A program made the position numbers and the translations under genes. Shown in pieces: positions 41,537-53,782 of a DNA stretch of 64,000 bases. The notes below the pieces were generated by a model, which saw only the letters and a program-made list of their open reading frames with translations, had not been told where the DNA came from and searched no databases. Within the stretch, counting starts at the first letter, position 1; each line of letters opens with the position of its first letter. Where the stretch lies: NCBI GenBank assembly GCA_030783905.1, contig JAQAHH010000006.1:62001-126000 (forward strand), read 5' to 3'. The stretch is from Bisgaard Taxon 45 (GTDB lineage: Bacteria; Pseudomonadota; Gammaproteobacteria; Enterobacterales; Pasteurellaceae).

Positions 41537-41650
41537 TTGACACTTTGTTTGAGTATCCTGAAAACGGGCTTTTCAAGATCAAAGTGTCAACTTAGTTAAA
41601 ATAATAGGAGTGCATAGTGGCCCGTATTGCAGGCATTAACATTCCTGATC
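41537..41650 (+). promoter_or_regulatory. Alpha operon leader pseudoknot (S4-binding ribosome binding site)
   Basis: TTGACACTTTG (41537) pairs with CAAAGTGTCAA further on, enclosing TTGAGTATCCTGAAAACGGG and CTTTTCA, which are nearly identical to the E. coli alpha leader. The stretch ends in the AGGAG site and the GTG start of rpsM. In E. coli this folds into a double pseudoknot that S4 locks to stop translation of the operon. Confidence 0.9.
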
Positions 41651-41973
41651 ATAAACACACTGTAATCGCTTTAACTGCAATTTATGGTATCGGTAAAACT
41701 CGCGCACAAGCAATTTGTGCTGCAACAGGTATTGCCGAAGATGTTAAGATCAGCGAATTGTCTGAAGAGCAGATTGATAAACTGCGTGACGAAGTTGGTA
41801 AATTTACCGTTGAAGGTGACTTGCGTCGTGAAGTAACACTAAACATCAAACGTCTATTAGACTTAGGTTGTTATCGTGGTTTACGTCATCGTCGTGGTTT
41901 ACCGGTACGTGGTCAACGTACTAAAACTAATGCGCGTACCCGTAAGGGTCCTCGTAAGCCGATCAAGAAATAA
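41617..41973 (+). CDS. rpsM: 30S ribosomal protein S13
   Basis: 118 aa from a GTG start, as in E. coli, with AGGAG nine bases upstream. S13 is in the 30S head. [14 protein letters not shown]-type start and the C-terminal [20 protein letters not shown] are present. First gene of the alpha operon and the point of S4 repression in relatives. Confidence 0.98.
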   Translation: MARIAGINIPDHKHTVIALTAIYGIGKTRAQAICAATGIAEDVKISELSEEQIDKLRDEVGKFTVEGDLRREVTLNIKRLLDLGCYRGLRHRRGLPVRGQRTKTNARTRKGPRKPIKK

Positions 41974-41983
41974 GTCGGGGTAA

Positions 41984-42379
<396 letters not shown>

Positions 42380-42408
42380 TGGCGTCATAGGATAGTTGGA
42401 GAAAGAAA

Positions 42409-43029
42409 ATGGCAAGATATTTGGGTCCTAAGCTCAAGCTAAGCCGTCGTGAAGGCACTGACTTATTCCTTAAGTCAGGTGTGCGCGCGATTGAATCAAA
42501 ATGTAAAATTGATACCGCACCAGGTCAACACGGTGCTCGTAAACCGCGTTTATCTGACTATGGTAGTCAATTACGTGAAAAACAAAAAGTTCGTCGTATT
42601 TACGGTATCTTAGAACGTCAATTCCGTAATTATTATAAAGAAGCAAACCGCTTAAAAGGTAATACTGGTGAAAACTTACTAGTATTATTGGAAGGTAGAT
42701 TGGATAACGTTGTTTATCGCATGGGCTTTGCTGCAACTCGTGCTGAAGCTCGCCAGTTGGTGAGTCACAAAGCGATTGTTGTAAATGGTCGTGTTGTTAA
42801 TATCCCATCATTCCAAGTTTCAGTTAATGATGTAGTTGCTGTTCGTGAGAAATCTAAAAAACAAGCACGTATTAAAGCATCATTAGAATTAGCAGAACAA
42901 AGAGAAAAACCAACTTGGTTAGAAGTTGATGCTGCTAAAATGGAAGGTGTGTTCAAACGTGTTCCTGAACGTTCTGATTTATCAGCAGACATTAACGAAC
43001 ATCTGATCGTTGAGCTTTACTCTAAATAA
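42409..43029 (+). CDS. rpsD: 30S ribosomal protein S4
   Basis: 206 aa. 16S assembly initiator with an S4 RNA-binding domain ([20 protein letters not shown]); represses the alpha operon in E. coli by binding the leader. Confidence 0.99.
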   Translation: MARYLGPKLKLSRREGTDLFLKSGVRAIESKCKIDTAPGQHGARKPRLSDYGSQLREKQKVRRIYGILERQFRNYYKEANRLKGNTGENLLVLLEGRLDNVVYRMGFAATRAEARQLVSHKAIVVNGRVVNIPSFQVSVNDVVAVREKSKKQARIKASLELAEQREKPTWLEVDAAKMEGVFKRVPERSDLSADINEHLIVELYSK

Positions 43030-43061
43030 TAGTTAAAGCTTAGAAGCAAAGAGAGGATAAA

Positions 43062-44051
43062 ATGCAGGGTTCTGTTACAGAATTTTTAAAGCCACGCTTA
43101 GTTGATATTGAGCAAATTAGCTCAACTCATGCTAAAGTGATCTTAGAACCGTTAGAGCGTGGATTCGGCCACACTTTAGGTAATGCATTGCGTCGTATTC
43201 TTCTATCTTCAATGCCAGGTTGTGCTGTAACTGAAGTAGAAATTGATGGCGTATTGCACGAATACAGCAGTAAAGAAGGGGTTCAGGAAGATATTCTTGA
43301 AGTACTTCTAAACTTAAAAGGCCTAGCGGTTAAAGTTCAGAATAAAGATGATGTATTTCTGACATTAAACAAATCTGGAATTGGCCCTGTTGTTGCAGCT
43401 GACATCACCCATGATGGAGATGTTGAAATCGTTAATCCTGAGCACGTTATTTGCCATTTGACTGACGAAAGCGCATCAATTAATATGCGTATTCGCGTTC
43501 AACGTGGTAGAGGTTATGTACCCGCATCAGCGCGTGTGCATGCTCAAGATGAAGAAAGACCAATTGGTCGTCTATTAGTAGATGCTTGTTACAGTCCAGT
43601 AGACCGTATTGCTTATAATGTTGAAGCAGCGCGCGTTGAACAACGCACTGACTTAGATAAGTTAGTGATTGAATTGGAAACTAACGGTACTATTGATCCA
43701 GAAGAAGCAATTCGTCGTGCAGCAACAATTTTAGCAGAGCAACTAGATGCGTTCGTTGATTTGCGTGATGTTCGTCAACCAGAAGTTAAGGAAGAAAAAC
43801 CAGAATTCGATCCAATTCTGTTGCGTCCTGTTGATGACTTAGAGTTGACAGTTCGTTCTGCTAACTGTTTGAAAGCAGAAACAATTCACTATATCGGTGA
43901 TTTAGTACAGCGTACTGAAGTTGAGTTATTAAAAACGCCTAATCTTGGTAAGAAATCACTTACTGAAATTAAAGACGTTCTTGCTTCACGCGGCTTATCA
44001 CTAGGTATGCGCCTTGAAAATTGGCCACCAGCAAGTATTGCTGAAGACTAG
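43062..44051 (+). CDS. rpoA: RNA polymerase alpha subunit
   Basis: 329 aa. The N-terminal assembly domain includes [19 protein letters not shown]; after a linker the C-terminal domain (from about 245) has [20 protein letters not shown] and [19 protein letters not shown], which bind UP elements and CRP. Same length as E. coli. Confidence 0.99.
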   Translation: MQGSVTEFLKPRLVDIEQISSTHAKVILEPLERGFGHTLGNALRRILLSSMPGCAVTEVEIDGVLHEYSSKEGVQEDILEVLLNLKGLAVKVQNKDDVFLTLNKSGIGPVVAADITHDGDVEIVNPEHVICHLTDESASINMRIRVQRGRGYVPASARVHAQDEERPIGRLLVDACYSPVDRIAYNVEAARVEQRTDLDKLVIELETNGTIDPEEAIRRAATILAEQLDAFVDLRDVRQPEVKEEKPEFDPILLRPVDDLELTVRSANCLKAETIHYIGDLVQRTEVELLKTPNLGKKSLTEIKDVLASRGLSLGMRLENWPPASIAED

Positions 44052-44092
44052 TTTGGTCATAGGTTAAAGATTTTTCTGAGAAGGATAAGGTC

Positions 44093-44482
44093 ATGCGCCA
44101 TCGTAAGAGTGGTCGTCAACTAAACCGTAATAGCAGCCATCGCCAAGCGATGTTCCGTAATATGGCAAGCTCTTTAGTTAGTCACGAAATTATCAAGACT
44201 ACGTTGCCAAAAGCTAAAGAATTACGTCGTGTAGTTGAGCCGTTAATTACATTAGCAAAAGTAGATAGCGTTGCAAATCGTCGTTTAGCTTTTGCTCGTA
44301 CTCGCAACATTGAAACTGTTGCTAAATTATTCAATGAATTAGGTCCACGTTTTGCTCAACGTGCAGGTGGTTACACTCGCATCTTGAAATGTGGTTTCCG
44401 TACAGGTGATAACGCGCCAATGGCATACATTGAGTTAGTTGATCGCCCAGAAGTGGCTGCTGAAGAAGCAACTGCGGAGTAA
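44093..44482 (+). CDS. rplQ: 50S ribosomal protein L17
   Basis: 129 aa. [19 protein letters not shown] is the family start, and [18 protein letters not shown]-like sequence ([17 protein letters not shown]) ends the core. Last gene of the alpha operon. Confidence 0.99.
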   Translation: MRHRKSGRQLNRNSSHRQAMFRNMASSLVSHEIIKTTLPKAKELRRVVEPLITLAKVDSVANRRLAFARTRNIETVAKLFNELGPRFAQRAGGYTRILKCGFRTGDNAPMAYIELVDRPEVAAEEATAE

Positions 44483-44523
44483 TCATTTAGATTAAGTTAG
44501 ATTTTCTAACTTAGATTCCAGAT

Positions 44524-44555
44524 AAAACCCACTGATATTTATCAGTGGGTTTTCT
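44524..44555 (+). terminator. Terminator of the alpha operon
   Basis: Thirteen-base perfect arms AAAACCCACTGAT and ATCAGTGGGTTTT around ATTT. Confidence 0.9.
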
Positions 44556-44643
44556 TATGGTTCGTTTTTAGAAATCGCGAATTTCTTTTTCTTAAAAATT
44601 CTCATGCGAGAATGGCGGTTATTTAGCTATAACAGAAAAAAAT

Positions 44644-44681
44644 AAACCGCACTTTTTTGTTCAGCATGATAAGTGCGGTCT
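44644..44681. repeat. Inverted uptake-signal pair
   Basis: ACCGCACTT at 44646 and AAGTGCGGT at 44671 can pair around 16 bases. It sits between convergent rplQ and the phosphoesterase and may act as a terminator for the latter. Confidence 0.75.
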
Positions 44682-44724
44682 GTTTCTTTAAAGTTTAATG
44701 GGAAAAACAAGAATTCTAGTGACT

Positions 44725-45404
44725 TTACCGATCATCAACACCGAGTAGTAAATATTCTCCCTCAATATTACATAAACTACGAAAGCCGACATTCGTAATT
44801 TTAAACGCTTCTTCGCTTAGTGTGTCATAATCAAAATTCTCATGATGATGACCATGGAAAATATGCTTGACTTGCATTTTTTGTGCTAACGTATTGATCA
44901 CAGAAAAACCGCTAGGGTGCGGTTTAGGAGCTTCATGGCAAATCAAAATATCGGCTTTTTGCTGTTCTAATGCTTCGATATCAGAGGGAAAGATCGAGGT
45001 TCGGTGGCGTAATGGTACACCACCTCGCCATATTTTTTCTTGTGAACAATATTGGCAATAATGGATAGGATCAAAAAATAAGGGCTTATTGGGTGGCATC
45101 CATATTTGCCCACGAAAAACGCCACCTAATCCTGCAATTTTTTTACCTTGAATTTCTGTTACTTTGCCATGTAGATTACGTGATTGCCACTCACTCTCCC
45201 AAATGGATTCAAACGCATCGACTGTTTTACTGTCATGATTGCCATGAATAAACCAAAGATCACAATGTTTAGCGAGTTTTTCTAATTCGTCTACGGTGGT
45301 GAGTTGTAAGTCACCTAAAATAATTAAAGCGATATCCTGTCTCTCTTTGATGAAAGGGTAAAGGTGATCAAAACGTCCATGTGGATCACCGGCAAATAAA
45401 ATCA

Positions 45405-45405
<1 letters not shown>
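44725..45405 (-). CDS. Calcineurin-like metallophosphoesterase
   Basis: 226 aa. The dinuclear metal motifs are in order: AGDPHGR, LGDLQ, HGNHDS, CHEAPKP and FHGHHHE. Substrate unknown. Its start overlaps the nadR stop by one base (TAATG), so it is almost certainly translated with nadR; a role in pyridine nucleotide turnover, such as removing a phosphate from NADP or a related nucleotide, is a reasonable but unproven guess. The central part has a cysteine-containing segment HYCQYCSQ. Confidence 0.85.
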
Positions 45406-46700
<1,295 letters not shown>

Positions 46701-46724
46701 TTATTCAGAAATGGTAAAGTGAAA

Positions 46725-46733
46725 ACCGCACTT
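46725..46733 (-). repeat. DNA uptake signal between nadR and ubiK
   Basis: Exact ACCGCACTT in the nadR-ubiK gap, not paired. Confidence 0.9.
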
Positions 46734-46752
46734 TTCAGCAACAGACGGTATT

Positions 46753-47004
46753 TTATGCTTTATTTTGTTGTGCAAGGAGTTCATCAACTCGCTTTTCTAA
46801 TTCCACTAATTTTTCTCGCGTCCGCATTAATACTTGTGTTTGTACATCAAACTCTTCGCGTGTGACAAGATCCAGTTTTGCCAACTGGGCTTGTAATGTT
46901 TGTTTGAGCTTTGCTTCCGCATCTTGTCCCAAGTCTTTAAGACCTTGCGGTAAGGAATCTTGAATTTGTTGTATAACTTGCTCTATTTTTTTCGGATTTA
47001 GCAT
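46753..47004 (-). CDS. ubiK: Ubiquinone biosynthesis accessory factor UbiK (YqiC)
   Basis: 83 aa, matching E. coli YqiC. UbiK binds UbiJ and supports the ubiquinone synthesis complex under aerobic growth. An amphipathic N-terminal helix ([19 protein letters not shown]) leads to a coiled coil ([20 protein letters not shown]). It is divergent from the FMN riboswitch and ribB. Confidence 0.93.
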   Translation of the reverse strand: MLNPKKIEQVIQQIQDSLPQGLKDLGQDAEAKLKQTLQAQLAKLDLVTREEFDVQTQVLMRTREKLVELEKRVDELLAQQNKA

Positions 47005-47102
47005 AATCGCCTCATATTTTGCAGAATTTTGTCTATTGTATGTAATCTTGCTACAAATAAAAACATTTTTTCGAGATTAAGTTTGCGTTATACTATTGGC
47101 GC

Positions 47103-47252
47103 ATTCTCAGGGCAGGGTGAAATTCCCTACCGGTGGTAAATGTTATAACATAAGCCCACGAGCGTTTACTATTGCGTGTTACAGTAGATAGTAAAGTCAG
47201 CAGATTTGGTGAAAAGCCAAAGCCGACAGTATAGTCTGGATGAAAGAGAATA
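47103..47252 (+). promoter_or_regulatory. FMN riboswitch (RFN element)
   Basis: Begins ATTCTCAGGGCAGGGTGAAA with TTCCCTACCGGTGGTAA, and closes with AGCCGACAGTATAGTCTGGA and GAAAGAGAAT, the hallmark RFN blocks in order, about 150 bases. It binds flavin mononucleotide and controls the next gene, ribB. Confidence 0.96.
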
Positions 47253-47254
47253 AG

Positions 47255-47287
47255 CAGGTTTTGTGTTCAAAACCTGTATTTTTTGTT
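47255..47287 (+). terminator. Riboswitch expression-platform terminator
   Basis: CAGGTTTT and AAAACCTG around a six-base loop, then a T run, directly after the RFN element and about 85 bases before ribB. This suggests control by premature termination. Confidence 0.78.
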
Positions 47288-47371
47288 TGTTTAAGATTTT
47301 CTTAGCCACATAATTTTCTCATCAGCCCTGATTCTGGTATCTAAATATCTTTATATTTCAAGGAATTTACT

Positions 47372-48016
47372 ATGAATCAGTCTATTTTATCTTCTTTTGG
47401 TCAGTCGGAAGAACGCGTGATTGCGGCCATTCATGCTTTCAAACAGGGAAAGGGCGTTTTAGTGCTAGACGATGAAGACCGTGAAAACGAAGGTGATCTT
47501 ATTTTCCCCGCTGAAACTATTACGGTAGAACAAATGGCAATGTTAATTCGTTATGGTAGTGGCATTGTCTGTTTATGTTTAAGTGATGAGCTTTGTCAAC
47601 AACTTGATTTGCCACCAATGGTCACTAAAAATACTAGCGTAAATAAGACTGCCTTTACCGTGACGATTGAGGCTGCCAAAGGCGTGTCGACAGGCGTATC
47701 TGCTTCTGATCGTGTGATAACCATTCGTGCTGCCGTTGCCGATAATGCCAAACCAAGCGATCTAAGCCGTCCGGGCCATATTTTTCCATTACGTGCGATG
47801 ACAGGTGGCGTGTTAAAACGCCGTGGTCATACGGAAGCCTCGGTGGATTTAGCCCGTTTAGCCGGTTACAAAGAAGCGGGTGTTATTTGTGAAATCACCA
47901 ATGATGACGGCTCAATGGCACGAGCTGCAGAAATCGTGGCCTTTGCGAAAAAATTTGGTTTCCCTGTGGTAACGATTGAAGATTTAGTGGGTTATCGTCA
48001 AAAGTATGGTGTGTAA
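47372..48016 (+). CDS. ribB: 3,4-dihydroxy-2-butanone-4-phosphate synthase
   Basis: 214 aa. Makes the four-carbon precursor of riboflavin from ribulose 5-phosphate. The acidic metal loop [13 protein letters not shown], the [11 protein letters not shown] block and [16 protein letters not shown] are all present. It is the single-domain form, without fused RibA. Controlled by the FMN riboswitch upstream; a paired uptake-signal terminator follows. Confidence 0.97.
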   Translation: MNQSILSSFGQSEERVIAAIHAFKQGKGVLVLDDEDRENEGDLIFPAETITVEQMAMLIRYGSGIVCLCLSDELCQQLDLPPMVTKNTSVNKTAFTVTIEAAKGVSTGVSASDRVITIRAAVADNAKPSDLSRPGHIFPLRAMTGGVLKRRGHTEASVDLARLAGYKEAGVICEITNDDGSMARAAEIVAFAKKFGFPVVTIEDLVGYRQKYGV

Positions 48017-48041
48017 TAGCTGAGCGGTAATAAAGCAAGAT

Positions 48042-48087
48042 AAAAAAGTGCGGTCAAAAATTTGCTATTTCTGACCGCACTTTTTAT
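48042..48087. terminator. Inverted uptake-signal terminator between ribB and potD
   Basis: AAAAAAGTGCGGTCA (signal at 48046) and TGACCGCACTTTTT (signal at 48074) with T and A runs outside; between convergent genes. Confidence 0.88.
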
Positions 48088-48099
48088 TAAGCATAACAA

Positions 48100-49149
48100 C
48101 TAATTCGTTTTCAGCTTGTTCCAGTATTTTTCATAAATATCTACCGCTCTGCCGACATCACCTTGCATAATGCCTTTTTCCACTTCTTCTGCTGGTGGGA
48201 AGAGTACAGGATTGTTGACTATTTCTGGATCAAGTAGCTTTTTAACCCCTTCGTTTGGCATAGAGAAGCCCATTCTTTCAATCACAATTTTGGCATTTTC
48301 AGGGCGTAATAAGAAGTCGATAAACTGGTATGCACCTTCGACATTTTTCGCTTTTTTCGGGATGGCGTAGTTATCCATCCAGAAAATTGCGCCTTCTTTT
48401 GGGTAAATAAATTGAATGTTTGGATTTTCTTTATTACCTAAATAGGCAGAACCATTCCAAATCATGCCTAAGGCAACTTCACCCTGTACATAAGGGACTT
48501 CAGGTGAGTCTGAATTAAAGACCAATACATTTGGCATGAGTTTGACCAGTTTTTCATAAGCTTGTTTAATTTCAAGCTCTTTGGTGGTGTTGGGGGATTT
48601 ACCATTTAACAGTAAGGCAATATGGAACACTTCACGCGCATCACTCGTAAGTAACACCTTACCTTTATATTCAGGTTTCCATAAATCTGCCCAGCTGGTA
48701 ATTTTGGCAGGATCAATTTCTTCTGCATTCAGACCAATGCCCGTCAGCCCATAGATATAAGGTAAGGAATATTGATTTTGCGGATCAAATTCTTTATTCA
48801 GTAAGTGGGGCGGAATTTGATGTAAATTGGTTAATTTAGCATGATCCAATTTTTGTAGCATGCCATCTTTGACCATTTTGTTGATGTAATAGCTTGATGG
48901 AAAAACCAGATCATAACCGCTATTTTTAGAAAGTAATTTAAGTTTTGCATACATTTCTTCATTACTTTCAAACGTGGAGTAGATGACTTCAATACCTGTT
49001 TCTTTCGTAAAATCAGCAATTAAACTTGAAGGAATATAATCCGTCCAGTTGTACACGTAAAGCTTTTTGTTTGCGAAGGCGGAATGAGTGAAAAAGAAAA
49101 GGGATGTGAAGACAAGTAATTTGATGACATTAGCAAAAAGTCTTTTCAA
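48100..49149 (-). CDS. potD: Spermidine/putrescine ABC transporter substrate-binding protein
   Basis: 349 aa from a TTG start, matching E. coli PotD (348 aa). A signal peptide (about 1-26, ending SAFA) precedes the periplasmic binding fold: [47 protein letters not shown]-like [16 protein letters not shown] and the aspartate in [15 protein letters not shown] preferred the TTG at 49149 because GAGGGA lies nine bases upstream and the longer ATG frame would read through an uptake signal at 49179 and an unlikely N-terminus. No pot permease or ATPase genes are adjacent, so it is an orphan binding protein. Divergent from the PuuB-like gene. Confidence 0.88.
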   Translation of the reverse strand: MKRLFANVIKLLVFTSLFFFTHSAFANKKLYVYNWTDYIPSSLIADFTKETGIEVIYSTFESNEEMYAKLKLLSKNSGYDLVFPSSYYINKMVKDGMLQKLDHAKLTNLHQIPPHLLNKEFDPQNQYSLPYIYGLTGIGLNAEEIDPAKITSWADLWKPEYKGKVLLTSDAREVFHIALLLNGKSPNTTKELEIKQAYEKLVKLMPNVLVFNSDSPEVPYVQGEVALGMIWNGSAYLGNKENPNIQFIYPKEGAIFWMDNYAIPKKAKNVEGAYQFIDFLLRPENAKIVIERMGFSMPNEGVKKLLDPEIVNNPVLFPPAEEVEKGIMQGDVGRAVDIYEKYWNKLKTN

Positions 49150-49178
49150 TTTTGAGTCCCTCAATGTCTCAAGACATA

Positions 49179-49187
49179 AAGTGCGGT
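49179..49187 (+). repeat. DNA uptake signal upstream of potD
   Basis: Exact AAGTGCGGT in the potD leader, upstream of the TTG start. Confidence 0.9.
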
Positions 49188-49341
49188 TAAAAATGAACGG
49201 ATTTTTGGGAAGCAATCCGCATGAATATTAAGTTTAACAACTTCGCGCTGAGTATAGCAAACTTTACAAAGCGATTGAATTAAATTGACATATTTCCTAG
49301 TAGGCGTAAACTGCCGGCTAGTTTTATTAGCGAGTGATTTT

Positions 49342-50637
49342 ATGTTAACCTTTTCCCATCAAGAACATATCAAAACTTATTATTCTGACTCTCGTCATCT
49401 TCATTTCACCCTTCCTTCTCTACAACAGCGAAAATCTGCCGATGTCTGCATTATCGGTGCGGGATTTTTTGGTTTATCGACCGCACTTGAATTAGCTGAA
49501 CAAGGCAAAAAAGTCATTGTGTTAGAAGGCGCACGCGTGGGCTTTGGTGCCTCTGGACGCAGTGGCGGACAAGCGATCAATGGCTTTGAAGAAGATATTG
49601 GCGATTATATTGATGCGGTGGGATTTGAGACCGCACATAAATTGTGGCAAATGTCGCTAGAAGCGTTAGCAATTATCGAAGAGCGGATTAAAAAATATCA
49701 TATTCAATGTGATTGGCATAGAGGGTATGCCACTTTAGCGTTAAATTCTCGGCGTATGGATGACTTAATTGCAATTGAGAAGTCCTGTCGTGAATTTTTT
49801 GCCTATCCTCATATGCAATTATGGGATAAAGCCAAATTGGCTGAGAATCTCGGTAGCGATATCTATACGGGGGCATTGTTTGATGCCAGTTCTGGTCATT
49901 TGCACCCACTTAACTATTGTTTAGGGCTAGCTAAAGCGTGTTTAGATTTAGGTGTGGAAATTTATGAGCAGTCTCCTGCCATTGATCTCCGTATTGGTAA
50001 AGCAAAAGTCAAAGTGAAAACCGATCAAAGCTCCGTGATTGCAAAAGATTTAGTGTTAGCCACCAATGCCTATATTCGCGTGCTACCGAAAAAGTTGCAT
50101 CGTGGTATTGCCCGTAAGATTTTACCAGTCGAGAGTTTTATTATTGCCACCGAACCGTTAAGTGACGCGATGGCGGAGAGTTTGATTCGCAATCGGATGT
50201 CAGTATGTGATAACAATTATTTTTTAGATTATTACCGTTTGAGTGCGGATAATCGTTTGTTATTTGGTAGTGATGCCAGTCCGGGGCTAGATATGATGAC
50301 GGTGATGCGCTGTAATATGTTGCATGTGTTTCCACAGCTAGAGAATGTCAAAATTGACTATGGTTGGGGGGGACCTATTGATATGACCTTAAACGCGAAT
50401 CCGCATTTTGGTCGCATTGCACCGAATATTTATTTTGCACAAGGTTACTCTGGGCATGGCGTGGCGTTAACGGGATTAGCGGGTCGCATTGTTGCGGAGG
50501 CGATTTTAGGGAATGATGAGCGTTTACATGTGTTTGAGCAACTGAAAGTGCCGAGCGTACATGGTGGTAAGTTATTGCAAAAAGCCACCTTGTTTGTGGG
50601 GACAAAATATTATCGTTTTTTGGATAAATATCGTTAA
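49342..50637 (+). CDS. FAD-dependent amine/amino-acid oxidoreductase, PuuB-like
   Basis: 431 aa of the DAO family, closest in my reading to E. coli PuuB (gamma-glutamylputrescine oxidase, 426 aa). The FAD Rossmann motif is IIGAGFFGLSTALELAEQG, and GFGASGRSGGQAINGF and YFAQGYSGHGVALTGLAGR are the other cofactor contacts. I chose the ATG at 49342, because the upstream frame is not supported. It lies between potD and speA, which suggests a polyamine-related amine as substrate, but no other puu genes are here. An uptake signal sits within the Rossmann helix (STAL). Confidence 0.78.
   Translation: MLTFSHQEHIKTYYSDSRHLHFTLPSLQQRKSADVCIIGAGFFGLSTALELAEQGKKVIVLEGARVGFGASGRSGGQAINGFEEDIGDYIDAVGFETAHKLWQMSLEALAIIEERIKKYHIQCDWHRGYATLALNSRRMDDLIAIEKSCREFFAYPHMQLWDKAKLAENLGSDIYTGALFDASSGHLHPLNYCLGLAKACLDLGVEIYEQSPAIDLRIGKAKVKVKTDQSSVIAKDLVLATNAYIRVLPKKLHRGIARKILPVESFIIATEPLSDAMAESLIRNRMSVCDNNYFLDYYRLSADNRLLFGSDASPGLDMMTVMRCNMLHVFPQLENVKIDYGWGGPIDMTLNANPHFGRIAPNIYFAQGYSGHGVALTGLAGRIVAEAILGNDERLHVFEQLKVPSVHGGKLLQKATLFVGTKYYRFLDKYR
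49480..49488 (-). repeat. DNA uptake signal inside the PuuB-like gene
   Basis: Exact ACCGCACTT, encoding T-A-L in the conserved FAD-binding helix, a case where the signal fits a conserved sequence. Confidence 0.9.
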
Positions 50638-50795
50638 TCTCGCAATAGGAAAAGTCATCAGAAAAAACTAGTTATTCCCTTTGTTTTGCTTTATTCTTGC
50701 AAGCGTTTTTCTGTGTTTTCTATTGGGCAGAAAAACAAAAGATGGCGCATGGGCGCTTGAATTTTTGATTCCTTTTTAAGAGGTAAACTAAGACA

Positions 50796-52730
50796 TTGGA
50801 ACAGGTTACTTTAACGTCTGATGACACTTCATCTGTGTTTGCTGATAATACCGTACGTGAAGTGTGCAACATCAATTACTGGGGGATGCGTTATTATAAC
50901 GTAGATGAAAAAGGGGATATTTTTGTTTGTCCCGATCCTGATAAACCACAAAATCGTGTGTCTTTGGCCGCGTTAGCTGAAAAAGTGCAACGAGAAAAAG
51001 CGGCACATTTGCCCACCCTATTTTGCTTTCCTCAAATTATTCAACACCGTTTACGCTCGATTAATCAAGCATTTAAACGTGCACGCGAAGACTTTGGTTA
51101 TGAAGGAAATTATTTCCTTGTTTATCCAATCAAAGTCAATCAACATCGCCGTATTGTCGAGTCATTAATTAGTTCGGGTCAACCGCTTGGTTTAGAAGCT
51201 GGATCAAAGGCAGAATTAATGGCGGTTTTAGCCCATGCGGGTATCACACAAACCGTGATTGTTTGTAATGGCTATAAAGATCGGGAATATGTTCGCTTTG
51301 CCCTAATGGGCGAAAAACTTGGACACAAAGTGTATCTCGTGATTGAGAAACTTTCTGAAATCCAGTTAGTTTTAGAAGAAGCGGCAAAACTGAAGGTGAA
51401 ACCGCGTTTAGGGGTTCGTGCCCGGTTGGCCTCGCAAGGCTCGGGTAAGTGGCAATCGTCTGGCGGTGAGAAATCGAAATTTGGTTTGTCGGCATCACAG
51501 GTCTTGTCTTTGGTACAGATGTTAAAAGAGCATGACTGTCTCGATTGTTTACAGCTACTACATTTCCACTTAGGATCACAGCTTGGCAACATTCGTGATG
51601 TGGCGACAGGCGTGCGAGAAAGTGCTCGTTTTTATGTCGAATTGCATAAATTAGGCGTCAATATTCAATGTTTTGATGTAGGCGGTGGCTTAGGTGTGGA
51701 TTATGAAGGAAATCGCACACAATCAGACTGTTCGGTCAACTATGGGCTAAATGAATATGCCGATACGGTTGTGTGGGGCATTGGTCAAGCCTGCCGTGAG
51801 CATGGTTTACCACATCCTACTATTATCACCGAATCAGGTCGTGGCGTCACCGCACATCATGCTGTTTTAGTCTCGAATGTAATTGGTGTAGAGCGCTATA
51901 AATTTGAAACCTTAAAGGCACCAGCGAAAGAAGCACCGAGCGTATTACACAGTATGTGGGAAACCTGGGTAGATATTCAATCCTCACGTGAGAAACGGTC
52001 GTTACGCAGCTGGATTCACGAAAGCCAATTTGATTTATCAGATGTGCATAATCAATACAATGTAGGGTTGCTGAATTTAGAACAGCGTGCCTGGGCAGAA
52101 CAACTGTATTTGAATATTTGTCATGAAGTCGGGCAGTTATTTAATGAAAAGCATCGCTCTCATCGCACCATTATTGATGAATTACAAGAACGCTTTGCGG
52201 ATAAATTGTACGTGAATTTTTCTTTGTTCCAATCTTTGCCTGATGCGTGGGGAATTGATCAACTTTTCCCAGTTTGTCCAATTTCCAATTTAAATCAACC
52301 AGTGAGCCGTCGTGCAGTATTATTAGATATTACCTGTGATTCAGATGGCACCATTGATCATTATATTGATGGGGATGGTATTACGACCACCATGCCAATG
52401 CCACATTATGAAGAAGATAATCCACCGTTATTAGGCTTTTTTATGGTGGGGGCATATCAAGAAATCTTAGGGAATATGCATAACTTATTTGGCGATACCA
52501 GTACGGTTGATGTGTTAGTTCATGAACAAGATCAGGCTTGCATTGTGGACTACGATGAAGGTAATACGGTGGCAGATATGTTGGAATATGTTTATCTCGA
52601 TCCGAAAAAATTATTGGATCGCTACCGTGAACAAATTGAGCATTCAAATCTACCCGCCTCAGAGGCCATTCAGTTCTTAAATGAACTTGAAGTGGGCTTG
52701 AATGGTTATACCTATTTAGAAGACGAGTAA
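50796..52730 (+). CDS. speA: Biosynthetic arginine decarboxylase
   Basis: 644 aa, PLP enzyme that converts arginine to agmatine. The PLP lysine is in [15 protein letters not shown], the glycine loop in [20 protein letters not shown], and [19 protein letters not shown] follows, as does the [11 protein letters not shown] region near the C-terminus. The likely start is TTG at 50796 with AAGAGGT about ten bases upstream; no better ATG is near. speB is 62 bp downstream, so arginine is routed to putrescine. Confidence 0.94.
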   Translation: MEQVTLTSDDTSSVFADNTVREVCNINYWGMRYYNVDEKGDIFVCPDPDKPQNRVSLAALAEKVQREKAAHLPTLFCFPQIIQHRLRSINQAFKRAREDFGYEGNYFLVYPIKVNQHRRIVESLISSGQPLGLEAGSKAELMAVLAHAGITQTVIVCNGYKDREYVRFALMGEKLGHKVYLVIEKLSEIQLVLEEAAKLKVKPRLGVRARLASQGSGKWQSSGGEKSKFGLSASQVLSLVQMLKEHDCLDCLQLLHFHLGSQLGNIRDVATGVRESARFYVELHKLGVNIQCFDVGGGLGVDYEGNRTQSDCSVNYGLNEYADTVVWGIGQACREHGLPHPTIITESGRGVTAHHAVLVSNVIGVERYKFETLKAPAKEAPSVLHSMWETWVDIQSSREKRSLRSWIHESQFDLSDVHNQYNVGLLNLEQRAWAEQLYLNICHEVGQLFNEKHRSHRTIIDELQERFADKLYVNFSLFQSLPDAWGIDQLFPVCPISNLNQPVSRRAVLLDITCDSDGTIDHYIDGDGITTTMPMPHYEEDNPPLLGFFMVGAYQEILGNMHNLFGDTSTVDVLVHEQDQACIVDYDEGNTVADMLEYVYLDPKKLLDRYREQIEHSNLPASEAIQFLNELEVGLNGYTYLEDE

Positions 52731-52735
52731 TCAGC

Positions 52736-52775
52736 AAAAGTGCGGTATGTTTTTCAAAAAATTGACCGCACTTTA
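52736..52775. repeat. Inverted uptake-signal pair between speA and speB
   Basis: AAGTGCGGT at 52738 and ACCGCACTT at 52765. It lies inside the speA-speB unit, so may give partial termination or lie between two transcripts. Confidence 0.85.
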
Positions 52776-52792
52776 ACATAACAGGATTCACT

Positions 52793-53713
52793 ATGTACAA
52801 TACCTTAAACAATAAAGAAGATATTTCATTAGTTTCAAATAATTTTGGTTTTCTACGTTTACCTGTCCACTTCAATCCAGTTGACACCGATGCGGAGTGG
52901 GTGATCACGGGGGTGCCATTTGATGCCTCTGTTTCTGGCCGGGCAGGAACACGTTTTGGTGCGGAAGCCATTCGTCGCGCATCAGTGAATTTGGCGTGGG
53001 AACACTACCGTTTTCCATGGGATTTTGATGTGCGTGAACGTTTGAAGATCGTGGATTGTGGCGATTTGGTTTATTCATTCGGTGATAACCAAAATTTCGT
53101 AGAAGAATTAGAAGCACACGCCACCGCTTTATTAAAAGCGGGTAAGCGTTGTTTAACGTTCGGCGGCGATCATTTCATTACCTTACCTTTATTGCGTGCG
53201 CATGCCAAACATTTTGGCAAATTAGCAATGATTCACTTTGATGCGCACACCGATACTTATGAAAATGGTAGCCGTTATGATCACGGTACCATGTTTTACC
53301 ATGCACCAAAAGAAGGGTTAATTGATGCCGCCCATTCTGTACAAATTGGTATTCGTACTGAATTTGATCGCCATTTACCGTTTACGGTGCTTTCTGCGCC
53401 ACAAGTCAATGATGACAGCGTGGAAACTACGGTTGCAAAAATCAAAGAGGTGATCGGTGATTTACCGGTTTACTTAACTTTTGATATTGACTGTTTAGAT
53501 CCCGCGTATGCACCGGGCACAGGTACGCCAGTCTGTGGTGGATTAAGTACAGACAAAGCACTGAAAATTTTACGTGCGTTGAAAGAGGTGAATATCGTGG
53601 GCATGGATTTAGTTGAAGTGTCTCCTGCCTATGATCAATCGGACATCACTGCCTTAGCGGGAGCAACCTTGGCACTAGAAATGCTGTATATGCAAGGGGC
53701 GAAAAAAGGTTAA
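52793..53713 (+). CDS. speB: Agmatinase
   Basis: 306 aa, same length as E. coli SpeB. A ureohydrolase that splits agmatine into putrescine and urea using two manganese ions. Metal motifs: [23 protein letters not shown] and [18 protein letters not shown]. It completes the arginine-to-putrescine path with speA. Confidence 0.97.
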   Translation: MYNTLNNKEDISLVSNNFGFLRLPVHFNPVDTDAEWVITGVPFDASVSGRAGTRFGAEAIRRASVNLAWEHYRFPWDFDVRERLKIVDCGDLVYSFGDNQNFVEELEAHATALLKAGKRCLTFGGDHFITLPLLRAHAKHFGKLAMIHFDAHTDTYENGSRYDHGTMFYHAPKEGLIDAAHSVQIGIRTEFDRHLPFTVLSAPQVNDDSVETTVAKIKEVIGDLPVYLTFDIDCLDPAYAPGTGTPVCGGLSTDKALKILRALKEVNIVGMDLVEVSPAYDQSDITALAGATLALEMLYMQGAKKG

Positions 53714-53734
53714 TATTCTTTTTTCTTGAGCCAG

Positions 53735-53771
53735 AAAAATCCACTTTTGTTAAGTAAAGTGGATTTTTTTA
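53735..53771. terminator. Terminator between speB and the sensor kinase gene
   Basis: AAAAATCCACTTT and AAAGTGGATTTTT arms with an eight-base loop; T run on one side and A run on the other suit both convergent genes. Confidence 0.88.
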
Positions 53772-53782
53772 TGCGTGATAAT

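Noticed and set aside
49150-49215. 22-residue longer PotD N-terminus from the upstream ATG
   Set aside because: It would be translated across an uptake signal, breaks the signal peptide layout and exceeds the family length; the TTG at 49149 has a good GAGGGA site.
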